A stretch of DNA of 64,000 bases from Streptomyces albofaciens JCM 4342 (GTDB lineage Bacteria > Actinomycetota > Actinomycetes > Streptomycetales > Streptomycetaceae), in assembly GCF_008634025.1 (NCBI RefSeq), contig NZ_PDCM01000002.1:1984001-2048000 (forward strand). The letters run 5' to 3'. Below the pieces are notes generated by a model. The model searched no databases and had not been told where the DNA came from. It saw nothing but the letters and a program-made list of their open reading frames with translations. How positions within the stretch are numbered: the stretch's first letter is position 1; every line of letters begins with the position of its first letter. The position numbers were made by a program, and so were the translations under genes. Positions 1 through 8,576 of this stretch are shown piece by piece.

Positions 1-2
1 CG

Positions 3-365
3 ACCAGGGAGGCGTGGTGCCGGGCCCGTGTGGCGGCCACCGAGGCCCGGCTCGCCGAGATCCCCGAGGACCTGCCCACCGTCCTGGTCAACCACTGGCC
101 CATCGTCCGCGAGCCCACCGAGCCGCTGTGGCACCCGGAGTTCGCCCTGTGGTGCGGCACCGAAGCCACCGCCGACTGGCCCCGCCGCTTCCGCGCCGCC
201 TCCGTCGTCTACGGCCACCTGCACATCCCGCGCACCATCGAGGTGGACGGCATCCCGCACATCGAGGTCTCCCTCGGCTACCCGCGCGAATGGCGCCGCC
301 GCAAGGCGGCCCCGGGCCAGCAGGTGCAGATCCTGCCGGCGGTGGCGCGGGCGCCGCAGTTCTGA
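3..365 (+). CDS. Metallophosphoesterase, C-terminal part (cut by window edge)
   Basis: The reading frame is open from the first complete codon at base 3, so the gene begins before the window; only about 120 C-terminal residues are visible. They contain NHWP and, about 50 residues later, GHLH. These fit the late metal-binding histidine motifs of calcineurin-like phosphoesterases (PF00149), which use a dinuclear metal centre to hydrolyse phosphate esters. Substrate and localisation cannot be told from this fragment. The GTG at 30 is an internal Val codon, not a convincing start. It converges with msrB, with a hairpin between them. Confidence 0.75.
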   Translation, partial: TREAWCRARVAATEARLAEIPEDLPTVLVNHWPIVREPTEPLWHPEFALWCGTEATADWPRRFRAASVVYGHLHIPRTIEVDGIPHIEVSLGYPREWRRRKAAPGQQVQILPAVARAPQF

Positions 366-435
366 GGGGGCCGCGGGGCGTATCGAGCTGCACGGCCGCC
401 GGACCGGCTCCGCGCCGGGCCCGGCGGCCCCGGGA

Positions 436-458
436 CCGGCCCGCGGTGGGCGGGCCGG
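436..458. terminator. Hairpin between convergent phosphoesterase and msrB genes
   Basis: A 9-bp inverted repeat (CCGGCCCGC at 436-444 and its complement at 450-458) with a 5-nt loop lies in the 99-bp gap between two convergent genes. It could stop transcription from either side. There is no T-run, as is usual in this genome. Confidence 0.45.
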
Positions 459-464
459 GCGGCC

Positions 465-872
465 TCAGTCCGCGTCCGGCGTCAGCCGCACCGAGATCGA
501 GTTGATGCAGTACCGCTGGTCGGTCGGGGTCGGGTAGCCCTCGCCCTCGAAGACGTGGCCGAGGTGGGAGCCGCAGCGGGCGCAGCGGACCTCCGTGCGG
601 ACCATGCCGTGGGAGCGGTCCTCAAGGAGTTCCACGGCGTCGGTGTCCTTCGGGTCGTAGAAGGACGGCCAGCCGCAGTGGCTCTCGAACTTGGTCTCCG
701 AGCGGAACAGTTCGGCGCCGCAGGCGCGGCAGGAGTAGACGCCCGCGGTCTTGGTGTCGGTGTACTCCCCGACGAACGCGGGCTCCGTGCCGCCCTGGCG
801 CAGGACCTGGTACTCCTGCGGGGTCAGCTCGGCGCGCCACTGCTCGTCCGGCTTGTCGATCTCGTACGGCAT
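465..872 (-). CDS. msrB: Peptide-methionine (R)-S-oxide reductase MsrB
   Basis: A 135-residue cytoplasmic enzyme that reduces methionine-R-sulfoxide in proteins. The two CxxC pairs of the zinc-containing form are present (CRAC near residue 48 and CARC near residue 97), followed by GSHLGHVF and the catalytic cysteine C122 in RYCINSIS. Length and motifs match full-length single-domain MsrB. It lies 19 bp downstream of murC on the same strand, so it may be read from the same transcript, although the two functions are unrelated. Confidence is high. Confidence 0.95.
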   Translation of the reverse strand: MPYEIDKPDEQWRAELTPQEYQVLRQGGTEPAFVGEYTDTKTAGVYSCRACGAELFRSETKFESHCGWPSFYDPKDTDAVELLEDRSHGMVRTEVRCARCGSHLGHVFEGEGYPTPTDQRYCINSISVRLTPDAD

Positions 873-891
873 ACCGTCCCTTTTCCTCAGG

Positions 892-2295
892 TCAGTTCTG
901 CAGGCGCGCGAGGATCTGCGGGCCCAGTTCGGTCACGTCGCCCGCGCCCATGGTGAGAACAAGGTCGCCCGGCCGGACCATTCCTGCGACGACCTCGGGG
1001 ACGGCGGTCTTGTCCGGCTCGGCGGTCACCCGGGCGCCCGCGGCCTGGGCCGCGTCGATGATCAGGGCGCTCGTGATGCCGGGGATCGGGTCCTCACGGG
1101 CCGGGTAGATGTCGAGGACCACGGAGGCGTCGGCGAGGGCGAGCGCCTCGCCCATCTCCTTGCCCAGCTCCTGGGTGCGGGAGAAGAGGTGCGGCTGGAA
1201 GACGACCAGGACGCGGGAGCCGGCCGCGGCGCCGCGGATGGCCTCCAGGTCGGCGGTCATCTCGGTGGGGTGGTGGGCGTAGGAGTCGATGACCTGGACG
1301 CCGGCGGCCTCGCCCTGGAGCTGGAGGCGGCGCTTGACGCCGGTGTAGGTGCCGAGCGCGGAGGCCAGGTTGTGCGGCGGGAGGCCGAGCGCGGTGCCGG
1401 CGGCGAGGGCGGCGACGGCGTTCAGGGCGTAGTGCCGGCCGGGCACCGAGACGGTGAAGGTGAGGATCTTGCCGTTGGCGAGGGCGACGGTGACCTCGCT
1501 GGTCAGCCCGCGCTGGTTGATCTTGAGCACTCGTACGTCGGCGTCCTCGGCCTCGCCGTAGGTGACGGTCTCGATGTCGAGGCGGCCGGCGAGGCGGGAG
1601 GTCAGCTCGCGGGCGCCGGGGTGGTCGGCGGAGACGACGAGGGTGCCGCCGGGGCGGATGCGGGCGGCGAACGTCTCGAAGGACTCGTAGATCTCGTCCA
1701 TGGACGCGTAGTTGGCGTGGTGGTCCAGCTCCACGTTGAGGACGATGGCGACCTCGGGCGCGTACTTGTGGAAGCTGCGGTCGCTCTCGTCCGCCTCGGC
1801 GACGAAGATCTCGCCGCTGCCGTGCTCGGCGTTGGAGCCGGGGGCGTCCAGGTCGCCGCCGATCGCGTACGACGGGGACAGGCCGAGCGAGGCGAGGGAG
1901 ACGGCCAGCATGGAGGTGGTGGTCGTCTTGCCGTGGGTGCCGGCCACGGCGATCGGGCGCAGGCCGTCCATGAGGGAGGCGAGCGCGTCCGAGCGGTGCA
2001 CGACGGGGATGCCGCGCTCGCGGGCCGCGGCCAGCTCGGGGTTGTCGTCGCGGATGGCGGAGGAGACGACGACGCTGGTGGCGTCCTCGGCGAGGTGGGC
2101 GGCGGCGTGGCCGATGTGCACCGTGGCGCCGAGGGCGCGCAGGGCCTGGGCGGTCGCCGACTCCTTGGCGTCACTGCCCGCGACGCGGGCGCCGCGCTGG
2201 GTGAGGATCTTCGCAATGCCGGACATCCCGGCGCCGCCGATGCCGATGAAGTGCGGTCGGTCCATCGCGTCGGGGATGCCCGGGGCCGGTGCCAT
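892..2295 (-). CDS. murC: UDP-N-acetylmuramate--L-alanine ligase MurC
   Basis: A 467-residue ATP-dependent ligase that adds L-alanine to UDP-MurNAc, the first amino-acid step of peptidoglycan precursor synthesis in the cytoplasm. The N-terminal domain starts with the UDP-binding GIGGAGMSGIA loop. The Mur ligase P-loop GTHGKTTTT lies near residue 120, followed by the central Mur domain and the C-terminal domain. An internal ATG ten codons downstream is an alternative start. Unlike most mur genes it is away from the dcw cluster, which is normal for Streptomyces. msrB follows it closely. Confidence 0.95.
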   Translation of the reverse strand: MAPAPGIPDAMDRPHFIGIGGAGMSGIAKILTQRGARVAGSDAKESATAQALRALGATVHIGHAAAHLAEDATSVVVSSAIRDDNPELAAARERGIPVVHRSDALASLMDGLRPIAVAGTHGKTTTTSMLAVSLASLGLSPSYAIGGDLDAPGSNAEHGSGEIFVAEADESDRSFHKYAPEVAIVLNVELDHHANYASMDEIYESFETFAARIRPGGTLVVSADHPGARELTSRLAGRLDIETVTYGEAEDADVRVLKINQRGLTSEVTVALANGKILTFTVSVPGRHYALNAVAALAAGTALGLPPHNLASALGTYTGVKRRLQLQGEAAGVQVIDSYAHHPTEMTADLEAIRGAAAGSRVLVVFQPHLFSRTQELGKEMGEALALADASVVLDIYPAREDPIPGITSALIIDAAQAAGARVTAEPDKTAVPEVVAGMVRPGDLVLTMGAGDVTELGPQILARLQN

Positions 2296-2348
2296 GCGTC
2301 AGTCTCCTGCTCGTCGATCACTTCGTCCGTACGCGCACGATTCTCGCA

Positions 2349-2373
2349 CCCGGCACCGACAGCCGGTGCCGGG
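2349..2373 (-). terminator. Terminator of the two-component operon
   Basis: A perfect 9-bp inverted repeat (CCCGGCACC at 2349-2357, complement at 2365-2373, 7-nt loop) lies just past the stop of the response-regulator gene and before the start of murC, placed to end the histidine kinase/regulator transcript. Confidence 0.55.
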
Positions 2374-2390
2374 CGGGCCGGAGCGCCGGG

Positions 2391-3047
2391 TCAGCGGCGG
2401 ATCAGCCCGCGCGCGGTGGCCGCCGCGACCGCCGCCGTACGGGAGTCGACGCCCAGCTTGGCGTAGATGTGCACCAGGTGGGACTTGACCGTGGCCTGGC
2501 TGAGGAAGAGCTGTTTGCTGATCGCGGCGTTGGACAGGCCGTCGGCGACGAGCCGGAGCACCTCGGTCTCCCGGCGGGACAGGGCCGTGGCGGGCGTCCG
2601 CATCCGGTCCATCAGGCGCAGCGCGATGGTCGGGGCGAGGGCGGACTTGCCGGCCGCCGCGGCGCGGACGGCGGCGGCCAGTTCCTCGGGCGGCGCGTCC
2701 TTGAGGAGGTAGCCGGTGGCGCCGGCCTCGATGGCGGCGAGGATGTCCGCGTCGGTGTCGTAGGTGGTCAGGACCAGGACGTGCGGGGCGCCGGCGCGGG
2801 CGGTGATGGCGGCGGTGGCCTGCGAGCCCAGCATCCGGCCGCCGAACTGGAGGTCCATCAGGACCACGTCGACGCCGGGGCGGGCCGCCCGCTCCACGGC
2901 CTCCTCGGCGGTGGGCACGTCCGCCACGACCTCGAAGTCCGGTTCGGTCTCCAGGACGGCGCGCAGCCCGGCCCGTACGACGGGGTGGTCGTCGGCGAGG
3001 AGGAGACGGACGGGGGCGGGGCGGGCGGGGTCGGATCGCTGGGTCAC
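2391..3047 (-). CDS. NarL/LuxR-family response regulator
   Basis: A 218-residue cytoplasmic transcription factor. The receiver domain has an intact phosphorylation pocket: the acidic pair in LLADDHPVV, the acceptor Asp in VLMDLQF and the lysine of GYLLKD. A GerE-type helix-turn-helix (ETEVLRLVADGLSNAAIS, then TVKSHL) occupies the last 65 residues. The GTG start overlaps the stop of the upstream histidine kinase gene (GTGA), so the two are translationally coupled partners. The pair is divergent from an ABC permease/ATPase unit, a common arrangement when the regulator controls the transporter; that link is inference. Confidence 0.93.
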   Translation of the reverse strand: MTQRSDPARPAPVRLLLADDHPVVRAGLRAVLETEPDFEVVADVPTAEEAVERAARPGVDVVLMDLQFGGRMLGSQATAAITARAGAPHVLVLTTYDTDADILAAIEAGATGYLLKDAPPEELAAAVRAAAAGKSALAPTIALRLMDRMRTPATALSRRETEVLRLVADGLSNAAISKQLFLSQATVKSHLVHIYAKLGVDSRTAAVAAATARGLIRR

Positions 3048-4339
3048 GCGGTGGCCTGTTCGGGAGGGGAATCGGGGGTGGGGTCATGGTCGCGGGTCAC
3101 GGGGTCCTCGGCGGTCGCGTCCGCCGCCCCCGCGACGGCCCCCTGCGGATACGGCAGCGTGACGGCGACCGCCGTCCCCTCGCCCGGCGCGGACTCGACG
3201 GCCAGCGTGCCGCGCAGCGCGCGGGCGCGGGCGCGCATCGCGGCGAGCCCGAAGCCGGTGCCCGCGGCGGTGCCGGAGCCCGGCCCCGGCACCTGGCCGG
3301 GTGCGAAGCCCGTACCGTCGTCCACCACGTCGAGGGCGACCTCGGTGTCCATGTAGGAGAGCGTCAGCTCGGCACGGGCGGCGTCCGCGTGCTGGACGGC
3401 GTTGGCCAGCGCGGACTGCGCGATGCGCAGCAGCGCGACCTCGTGCGGGGCGGGCAGTTCGACGGGGGCTCCGGAAACCTGGCAGTGCACGGACAGGCCG
3501 GAGGAGCGGGCGGTGGTGGCGCACAGCCGCTCCAGGGCGGCGGGCAGCGATCCGGCCTCCAGGTCGGGCGGGCTCAGGGCCCGTACGAAGCGGCGGGCCT
3601 CGGCGAGGTTGTCGACGGCGGCCTGCCGGGCCTGCCGGATGTGGCCGAGCGCGGCGGCGGTGTCCGGTCCGGACGGTACGCCCCGTTCCGCGGCGCGCAG
3701 CAGCAGCTGGATGCTGGACAGGCCCTGCGCGAGGGTGTCGTGGATCTCGCGGGCCAGCCGCTCGCGCTCGGCGAGCACCCCGGCGGCGTGCTCGGCGGCC
3801 GCCAGGTCGCTGCGGGCGGCGGTCAGCTCCTCGATGAGGCGGCGGCGCTGCTCGCTCTCCCGGTAGAGGGCCTGGTAGCCGAGGACGACGGCGACGGCGA
3901 CCGCCGCGCCCAGTACGGGGCCGACGACCGTGCCGACAGTCAGGGCGTGGGTGTGCCGGCCGAAACCGGCGACCGCCACGAGAGTGGTGACCAGGACCGC
4001 CGGGAGCGCCCAGCGCAGCGGGAGCAGGTGGAGCTGGACGAAGAAGAGCGGGAAGGCCGGCCAGACGCCGAGCGGGGTGAGGGCGAGCAGGACGGCCCAC
4101 ACCGCCATGACGGCGGTGAGCCAGAGCGCCGCGGCGGCCGTGGAGGTGCGGACCGGGGGCAGCGTGGGGCCGACGGCGTACACGGCGAGCAGCAGGACGG
4201 CCGCGCCGACGACGGCCGGGGCGTTCGCGCTGTGGTCGGCCACGGCCCGTACGGCGGCGAGGGCCAGCAGTGCGGCCACCATCAGGTGCAGGCAGCTGCG
4301 CAGCACCCGTAGGGCTGGGGTCAGGGAGTGCGGAGTCAC
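3044..4339 (-). CDS. Sensor histidine kinase (HisKA_3 / NarX type)
   Basis: A 431-residue membrane kinase. The N-terminal 150 residues contain about five hydrophobic segments with no large extracellular loop, so the signal is probably sensed in or near the membrane. A dimerisation/phosphoacceptor domain follows with the motif REIHDTLAQGL, whose His is the phosphorylation site. A C-terminal HATPase_c domain carries DDGTGFAPG and GFGLAAMRARA. The start is a GTG. It is coupled by a 4-bp overlap to its response regulator. The Pro/Glu-rich tail after residue 410 has no recognised function. Confidence 0.92.
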   Translation of the reverse strand: MTPHSLTPALRVLRSCLHLMVAALLALAAVRAVADHSANAPAVVGAAVLLLAVYAVGPTLPPVRTSTAAAALWLTAVMAVWAVLLALTPLGVWPAFPLFFVQLHLLPLRWALPAVLVTTLVAVAGFGRHTHALTVGTVVGPVLGAAVAVAVVLGYQALYRESEQRRRLIEELTAARSDLAAAEHAAGVLAERERLAREIHDTLAQGLSSIQLLLRAAERGVPSGPDTAAALGHIRQARQAAVDNLAEARRFVRALSPPDLEAGSLPAALERLCATTARSSGLSVHCQVSGAPVELPAPHEVALLRIAQSALANAVQHADAARAELTLSYMDTEVALDVVDDGTGFAPGQVPGPGSGTAAGTGFGLAAMRARARALRGTLAVESAPGEGTAVAVTLPYPQGAVAGAADATAEDPVTRDHDPTPDSPPEQATA

Positions 4340-4523
4340 GGCCCCTCCAGGCTAGGCGCCGGAACCGGTACCGGCATCAATCAAAAGGTGGAGTGCGGAC
4401 CTCGCCTTTCGATGACGGGGAACCACTCCGCGGCGCGATGCCCGGCGGCCCCGGCAGCGGCGACGGTGGGGACGAGCCGCCGGGCACCGGGCCCGGCGCC
4501 GGACGGAAGGATGGCCGGGCCCC

Positions 4524-5645
4524 GTGTTCGTCGCCTGGAGAGACCTGAGATTCGCCAAGGGCCGGTTCGCCCTGATGGGCACCGTCATCGTGCTCATCAC
4601 GGTGCTGGTGGGGCTGCTGTCCGGCCTGACGGCGGGCCTGGGCCGGGAGAACACCTCGGCGATCACCGCGCTGCCCGCCGACCGCCTCGCCTTCGCCGCC
4701 CCGGCGGACGGCCGCGAGGTGTCGTTCGCGGACTCGCGCGTCGGGCGGCGGGCCTGGGAGGCGTGGGCCCGGGTGCCGGGCGTCGCGTCGGCGGAGCCGC
4801 TGGGGATCGGTACGGTCAAGGCCGCGGCGGGCGGCGGTGCCGGGCAGCGGACCGCGGCCCTGTCGGCCTTCGGGGTACGGCCCGGCTCGCACCTGGCGCC
4901 CGGCGGCGGGAAGGTCGCGGACGGCGCGGCCGTACTGTCCGCGAAGGCCGCGGACGAGCTGGGCGTACGGGCCGGGGACCGGCTCACGCTGAGCGGTCGC
5001 GCGCTGACGGTCGCGGCGGTGGCGGGCGAGGCGATGTTCAGCCACACGCCGGTGGTCTGGACGTCGCTGGACGACTGGGCGGGGGTGACCGGGGGCTCCG
5101 GACACGGCGGGTCCTCCGGGTCCTCCGGTGACGGTGCCGCCTCGGCCACCGTGGTCGCCCTCACCACCACCTCGGACGCCGGTCTGGACGCCGCCGACCG
5201 GCGGCTGGGCACCCGTACCGTCACCACCGGCGAAGCCCTTCGCGCCATCGGCTCGTACACCGCCGAGAACGGCTCCCTCCAGTTGATGCGCGGGTTCCTC
5301 TTCGCCATCTCGGCGCTGGTGATCGGCGCGTTCTTCACGGTCTGGACGATCCAGCGCAGCGGCGACGTGGCCGTGCTCAAGGCGCTCGGCGCCTCCACCC
5401 GTTACCTGCTGCGCGACGCGCTGGGACAGGCGGTGGTACTGCTGGTCGCCGGCACGGGCGTGGGCACCGCGGTCGCGGCGGCGGTCGGCGCGGCGGTCGG
5501 CGGCGCCGTGCCGTTCGTCCTGGACCCGGCCACCGTGCTGGTCCCGGCCCTGGTCATGATTGCGCTGGGAGCCGTCGGCGCCGCGCTGTCGATCCGCCGC
5601 ATCACCGCCGTCGACCCGCTGACCGCACTGGGCAGCGCGCGATGA
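4524..5645 (+). CDS. FtsX-like ABC transporter permease
   Basis: A 373-residue membrane protein of the MacB/FtsX permease class. One transmembrane helix lies near the N-terminus (about residues 14-35), followed by a roughly 220-residue extracytoplasmic domain and three C-terminal helices after residue 255. The conserved cytoplasmic stretch KALGASTRYLLRDALGQ precedes the third helix. The GTG start has a GGAAGG-like ribosome site 13 bases upstream. Its likely partner is the ATPase gene starting at 6139, although the two are separated by about 490 bp of repeat-rich DNA, which is unusual for an ABC operon. Substrate unknown. Confidence 0.85.
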   Translation: MFVAWRDLRFAKGRFALMGTVIVLITVLVGLLSGLTAGLGRENTSAITALPADRLAFAAPADGREVSFADSRVGRRAWEAWARVPGVASAEPLGIGTVKAAAGGGAGQRTAALSAFGVRPGSHLAPGGGKVADGAAVLSAKAADELGVRAGDRLTLSGRALTVAAVAGEAMFSHTPVVWTSLDDWAGVTGGSGHGGSSGSSGDGAASATVVALTTTSDAGLDAADRRLGTRTVTTGEALRAIGSYTAENGSLQLMRGFLFAISALVIGAFFTVWTIQRSGDVAVLKALGASTRYLLRDALGQAVVLLVAGTGVGTAVAAAVGAAVGGAVPFVLDPATVLVPALVMIALGAVGAALSIRRITAVDPLTALGSAR

Positions 5646-5810
5646 TCCCGACGCCGCCCATCCGGTCCGCACGCCCGACGCCACCTGCCCGGTCCGCATG
5701 CCCGACGCCGCCCATCCGGTCCGCACGCCCGACACCTCCTGCCCGGTCCGCATGCCCGACGCCACCTGTCCGATCCCCGCGCCCGATGCCGCCTTTCCGG
5801 TCCGCGCCCC
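5646..5810. repeat. 27-bp minisatellite after the ABC permease stop codon
   Basis: Directly after the permease TGA the DNA repeats with a 27-bp period (about five to six imperfect units). Core segments such as CCGGTCCGCACGCCCGACGCC recur alternately, so pairs of units also form a 54-bp higher-order repeat. Translated in one frame it gives a degenerate nine-residue Arg/Pro repeat, but nothing suggests it is coding. From 5811 to 6138 the DNA is low-complexity with no recognisable gene or clear promoter. Confidence 0.8.
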
Positions 5811-6138
5811 CGGGGCTTTCCCGGACGGTGTGCCCGGGCATTTCCCGGGCGGACCCGGCGATTTCCGGTACGGCCGATATCGGCGGGACCGGCCTCGGCG
5901 GGACCGGCTTCGATACGACCGCCTTCGGCCGGACCGCCTTGCGCAAACCCGCCTTCACCTTTCGGCACGACCCCGCGGTCTATTCCGAAAGCAATTCCCC
6001 AGCCGCCGGAACACCCCTCCGCATTCCGGAATCCACCCCCGGAATCTCCCTTTCCCCTCCGCTCGGCGAAGCGGAACATCCCCCGCCGAACCATCGGACG
6101 CACTTCTGCCCGCCCCCGACACCCCAGCGACGGACACC

Positions 6139-6870
6139 ATGAACGCAGCTGCCCTCCGGACCGGAAACCGGCCGCCCGCCGGCCTCGACCTGACCGGCGT
6201 CACCCTCACCTATCCGGACGGCGCCGCCCGTCTCACCGCCCTCGACGACGTGAGCCTGACCGTGCCCGCCGGGAGCGTGACCGCCGTGGTCGGCCCCTCC
6301 GGGTCCGGCAAGTCCAGCCTGCTCGCGGTGGCCGCGACCCTGATCGCCCCGGACCGCGGCCGGGTCGTGATCGACGGTACGGACACCGCGGGGATGAGCC
6401 GGGCCGAGCTGACCGCGCTGCGCCGTACCCGGGTCGGCATGGTCTTCCAGCAGCCCAACCTGCTGCCGTCGCTCACGGCCGTGGAGCAGGTGCAGGTCAT
6501 GGCGCACCTGGACGGCAGGCCCGTACGGGAGGCCCGGCGGCGGGCGCTGGAGCTGCTCGGCGCGGTGGGGCTGGCCGACCAGGCGGCGCGCCGCCCGCAC
6601 CAGCTCTCCGGCGGCCAGCGGCAGCGGGTCAACATCGCCCGCGCGCTGATGAACGAGCCGGCCGTCCTGCTGGTGGACGAGCCGACCAGCGCCCTGGACC
6701 ACGACCGCGGCGCCGCGGTCCTGGACCTGATCGTCACGCTCACGCACCGGCGCGGCACCGCGACGGTGCTGGTCACGCACGACCGCGCCCATCTGGAGGC
6801 GGTGGACGCGGTGGCGGAGGTGCGGGACGGGCGGCTCAGCTCCCGGCGGAGCTCCCTCCCCGGCCGGTAG
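6139..6870 (+). CDS. ABC transporter ATP-binding protein (LolD/MacB type)
   Basis: A 243-residue cytoplasmic nucleotide-binding subunit. The Walker A motif is GPSGSGKSS (near residue 55), the signature is LSGGQRQRV (near 156), and Walker B is LLVDEPTSALD. The family fits an FtsX-type permease such as the one ending at 5645. The frame is open upstream to 5698, but that part is Pro/Arg-rich repeat DNA without protein-like composition, so the ATG at 6139 just before MNAAALRTG is preferred. The last 35 bp overlap the 3' end of the convergent gene at 6836-7381. Confidence 0.9.
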   Translation: MNAAALRTGNRPPAGLDLTGVTLTYPDGAARLTALDDVSLTVPAGSVTAVVGPSGSGKSSLLAVAATLIAPDRGRVVIDGTDTAGMSRAELTALRRTRVGMVFQQPNLLPSLTAVEQVQVMAHLDGRPVREARRRALELLGAVGLADQAARRPHQLSGGQRQRVNIARALMNEPAVLLVDEPTSALDHDRGAAVLDLIVTLTHRRGTATVLVTHDRAHLEAVDAVAEVRDGRLSSRRSSLPGR

Positions 6871-7381
6871 CCGGGCCCTGCGACGGGTTCTGCGCCACAT
6901 CCTGGGCGGGGTCGTCGGCCGCGTGCGAGAACAGTTTGAGCACGGGCACGCCGACCTTGTGGCGGGCGCGCGAGGCCCAGTCGCGGTGGAAGAACTCCTC
7001 GACGTAGTGCGGGGCGGTCAGCACGATCACCTCGTCGGCGCCGGTCTCGTCGACGACCGACCGCAGCAGGTCCAGGGGGTGGTCCTCGACGATCTGCCCG
7101 ACGGCCTCGGCGCCCGCCGCCCGCAGGGCGCCCAGGGTGTGGGACAGGGCGCGCTCCGCGGGCGGCTCCGCCTGGGCGCCCTCCGGCTCGTCGCCTTCTC
7201 GCACGGCGTCCTCGAATTCCCCCAGCGCCACATCGTCGATGGCCCTGAGCAGGCGGTCCTGCTTGCCGCGCGGCTGCATGAGGACGACGAAGGAGACCTG
7301 GTCGTCGCCGTGCAGCGTGGTGACGAACTCCACGTCGGCGGGCGTCAGGGACTTCTCGATCATCAATACGCTCGTGAACAC
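6836..7381 (-). CDS. Conserved actinobacterial protein of unknown function
   Basis: About 181 residues starting MFTSVLMIEKSLT. A GTG at 7381 with an AAGAAGGG ribosome site about 10 bases upstream is preferred over longer versions. The protein looks cytoplasmic, with alternating alpha/beta character (VSFVVLMQP, DEVIVLTAPHYVEEF) that faintly recalls universal-stress or Rossmann-like folds; I cannot assign a family. Homologues are sometimes labelled indole-3-glycerol phosphate synthase, but no TIM-barrel or IGPS motif is visible. It ends inside the convergent ABC ATPase gene (35-bp overlap) and lies downstream of a RibD-like reductase gene on the same strand. Confidence 0.75.
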   Translation of the reverse strand: MFTSVLMIEKSLTPADVEFVTTLHGDDQVSFVVLMQPRGKQDRLLRAIDDVALGEFEDAVREGDEPEGAQAEPPAERALSHTLGALRAAGAEAVGQIVEDHPLDLLRSVVDETGADEVIVLTAPHYVEEFFHRDWASRARHKVGVPVLKLFSHAADDPAQDVAQNPSQGPATGRGGSSAGS

Positions 7382-7524
7382 GGCGGGCGCCCTTCTTCTC
7401 TTCTCTCGCGGTCCGCCCCCGGGAGCGAAACCGACAGAAACCATCCTGCCCCGTCGCCACACGGGGCCTTGGCCTTTAGTGTGCCCAGCGGAAGCTAAGC
7501 GGAACGAGTAATTCCGCTCTTTGT

Positions 7525-8508
7525 TCAGGACCGACGGTAACGGGTGAACAGGAAACCGGCCTCCTCCAGTACGGACGCGAGTACGAACGTTTCCGGAACA
7601 GTGGTCACCGGCGCGTTCATGATGCGCGACGCGTCACCGGCGACCACCAGCGGTGCCAGGGAGAGGCACAACTCGTCGAGTGCCCCGCTTCCGGCGAACT
7701 GACCCAACAGACGCGGCCCGCCCTCCGTCAGCAGCCGGGTCAGCCCCCGCGCGGCGAGCGCGCCGACCACCCGCGACGGATCCACGGCAGCGCCCTCACC
7801 GGCGAAGACCACCTCGGCCCCGGCGTCCCGCGCGGCCCGCACCCGGGTCTCGTCGGCCCCCGAGCCGGTCACGATCACGGTCGGCACCAGCGGCTCGGTG
7901 AACAGCGGCTGGGAGAAGTCCAGGTCCAGGCCGGCCGTGACCACGGCGATGGCCGGGGCGGGGGTCTGCCCGGCCGCGGCCCGGCGCGCGGCGAACGCCT
8001 CGCGGGCGCGCGCCGGCCGGTACCCCTCCTTGCGCACCGTCTCGGCGCCGACGACCACCGCGTCCGCCAGCCCGCGCAGCACCCCGAAGATCCGCATGTC
8101 CGCGTCGCTGGAGAGCGGCTGCGAGCGGCCTTCGTGGTGGGCCGCGCCGTCCAGCGAGGAGACCATGTTCGCGCGCAGCCAGCCCGCGCCCTCGTCGGTC
8201 CGGGGGTACGCGTAGAGGTCGGCCAGTTCGTCCAGGCTCCACCGGCGGTCGGTGAAATCGGCGACGATGTCCGCACGGGGAACGTCCTGCCCGTGCCCAC
8301 CGGAATCGGCGGCGCCGGCCCCCGCGGTGCGGGAATCGGCCGTAGCGGAACCGGCGGCCCCGGAAAAGGCTCCGGTCCCCGGTACGGTTCCGCCATTGCT
8401 TTCCGGTGACGTTCCCGGGGCGGGCGCGGCGGAATTCGCGGTGCCGGCGGTGTCCGGGAAATCGGCGGACCGTACGTACGGGGCGGGAAGGGGAAACAGG
8501 CGTCGCAT
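7525..8508 (-). CDS. Pyrimidine reductase family protein (RibD C-terminal domain)
   Basis: A 327-residue protein. The first 95 residues are an Ala/Gly/Pro-rich low-complexity extension; a RibD_C/dihydrofolate-reductase-like fold follows. Family segments are RANMVSSLDGAAHHEGRS, VVVGAETVRKEGYRP and LLTEGGPRLLGQF. RibD_C proteins reduce a pyrimidine or related substrate with NAD(P)H, as in riboflavin synthesis, but this stand-alone actinobacterial branch has no proven substrate and no riboflavin genes lie nearby. It is divergent from the zapE-like gene, with only 68 bp between the starts. Confidence 0.85.
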   Translation of the reverse strand: MRRLFPLPAPYVRSADFPDTAGTANSAAPAPGTSPESNGGTVPGTGAFSGAAGSATADSRTAGAGAADSGGHGQDVPRADIVADFTDRRWSLDELADLYAYPRTDEGAGWLRANMVSSLDGAAHHEGRSQPLSSDADMRIFGVLRGLADAVVVGAETVRKEGYRPARAREAFAARRAAAGQTPAPAIAVVTAGLDLDFSQPLFTEPLVPTVIVTGSGADETRVRAARDAGAEVVFAGEGAAVDPSRVVGALAARGLTRLLTEGGPRLLGQFAGSGALDELCLSLAPLVVAGDASRIMNAPVTTVPETFVLASVLEEAGFLFTRYRRS

Positions 8509-8562
8509 AGGCGGCAGTGTGACATGCCTCGCTCATCCGGCCGAGTCCTCCCGCACAGCGGC

Positions 8563-8576
8563 TAGGCTGGACGGCT
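8563..8576 (+). promoter_or_regulatory. Leaderless-type -10 box for the zapE-like gene
   Basis: TAGGCT at 8563-8568 fits the TANNNT -10 box and ends 8 nt before the GTG start. No Shine-Dalgarno sequence lies between, so the transcript probably begins at or next to the start codon. Confidence 0.5.

Noticed and set aside
751..2466. Long open frame opposite murC (571 residues)
   Set aside because: Gly/Val/Asp/Arg-rich composition typical of the antisense frame of a high-G+C gene; murC on the other strand is unmistakable.
5646..5810. CRISPR-like array
   Set aside because: Units are contiguous with no unique spacers and no cas genes are present; it is a minisatellite. The same holds for the other arrays.
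5698..6138. N-terminal extension of the ABC ATPase
   Set aside because: The frame is open but crosses the 27-bp repeat array and has no protein-like composition; the ATPase fold starts after 6139.
6836..7381. Indole-3-glycerol phosphate synthase
   Set aside because: Length, fold pattern and absence of TIM-barrel catalytic lysines or other TrpC motifs do not support this name; left as unknown.
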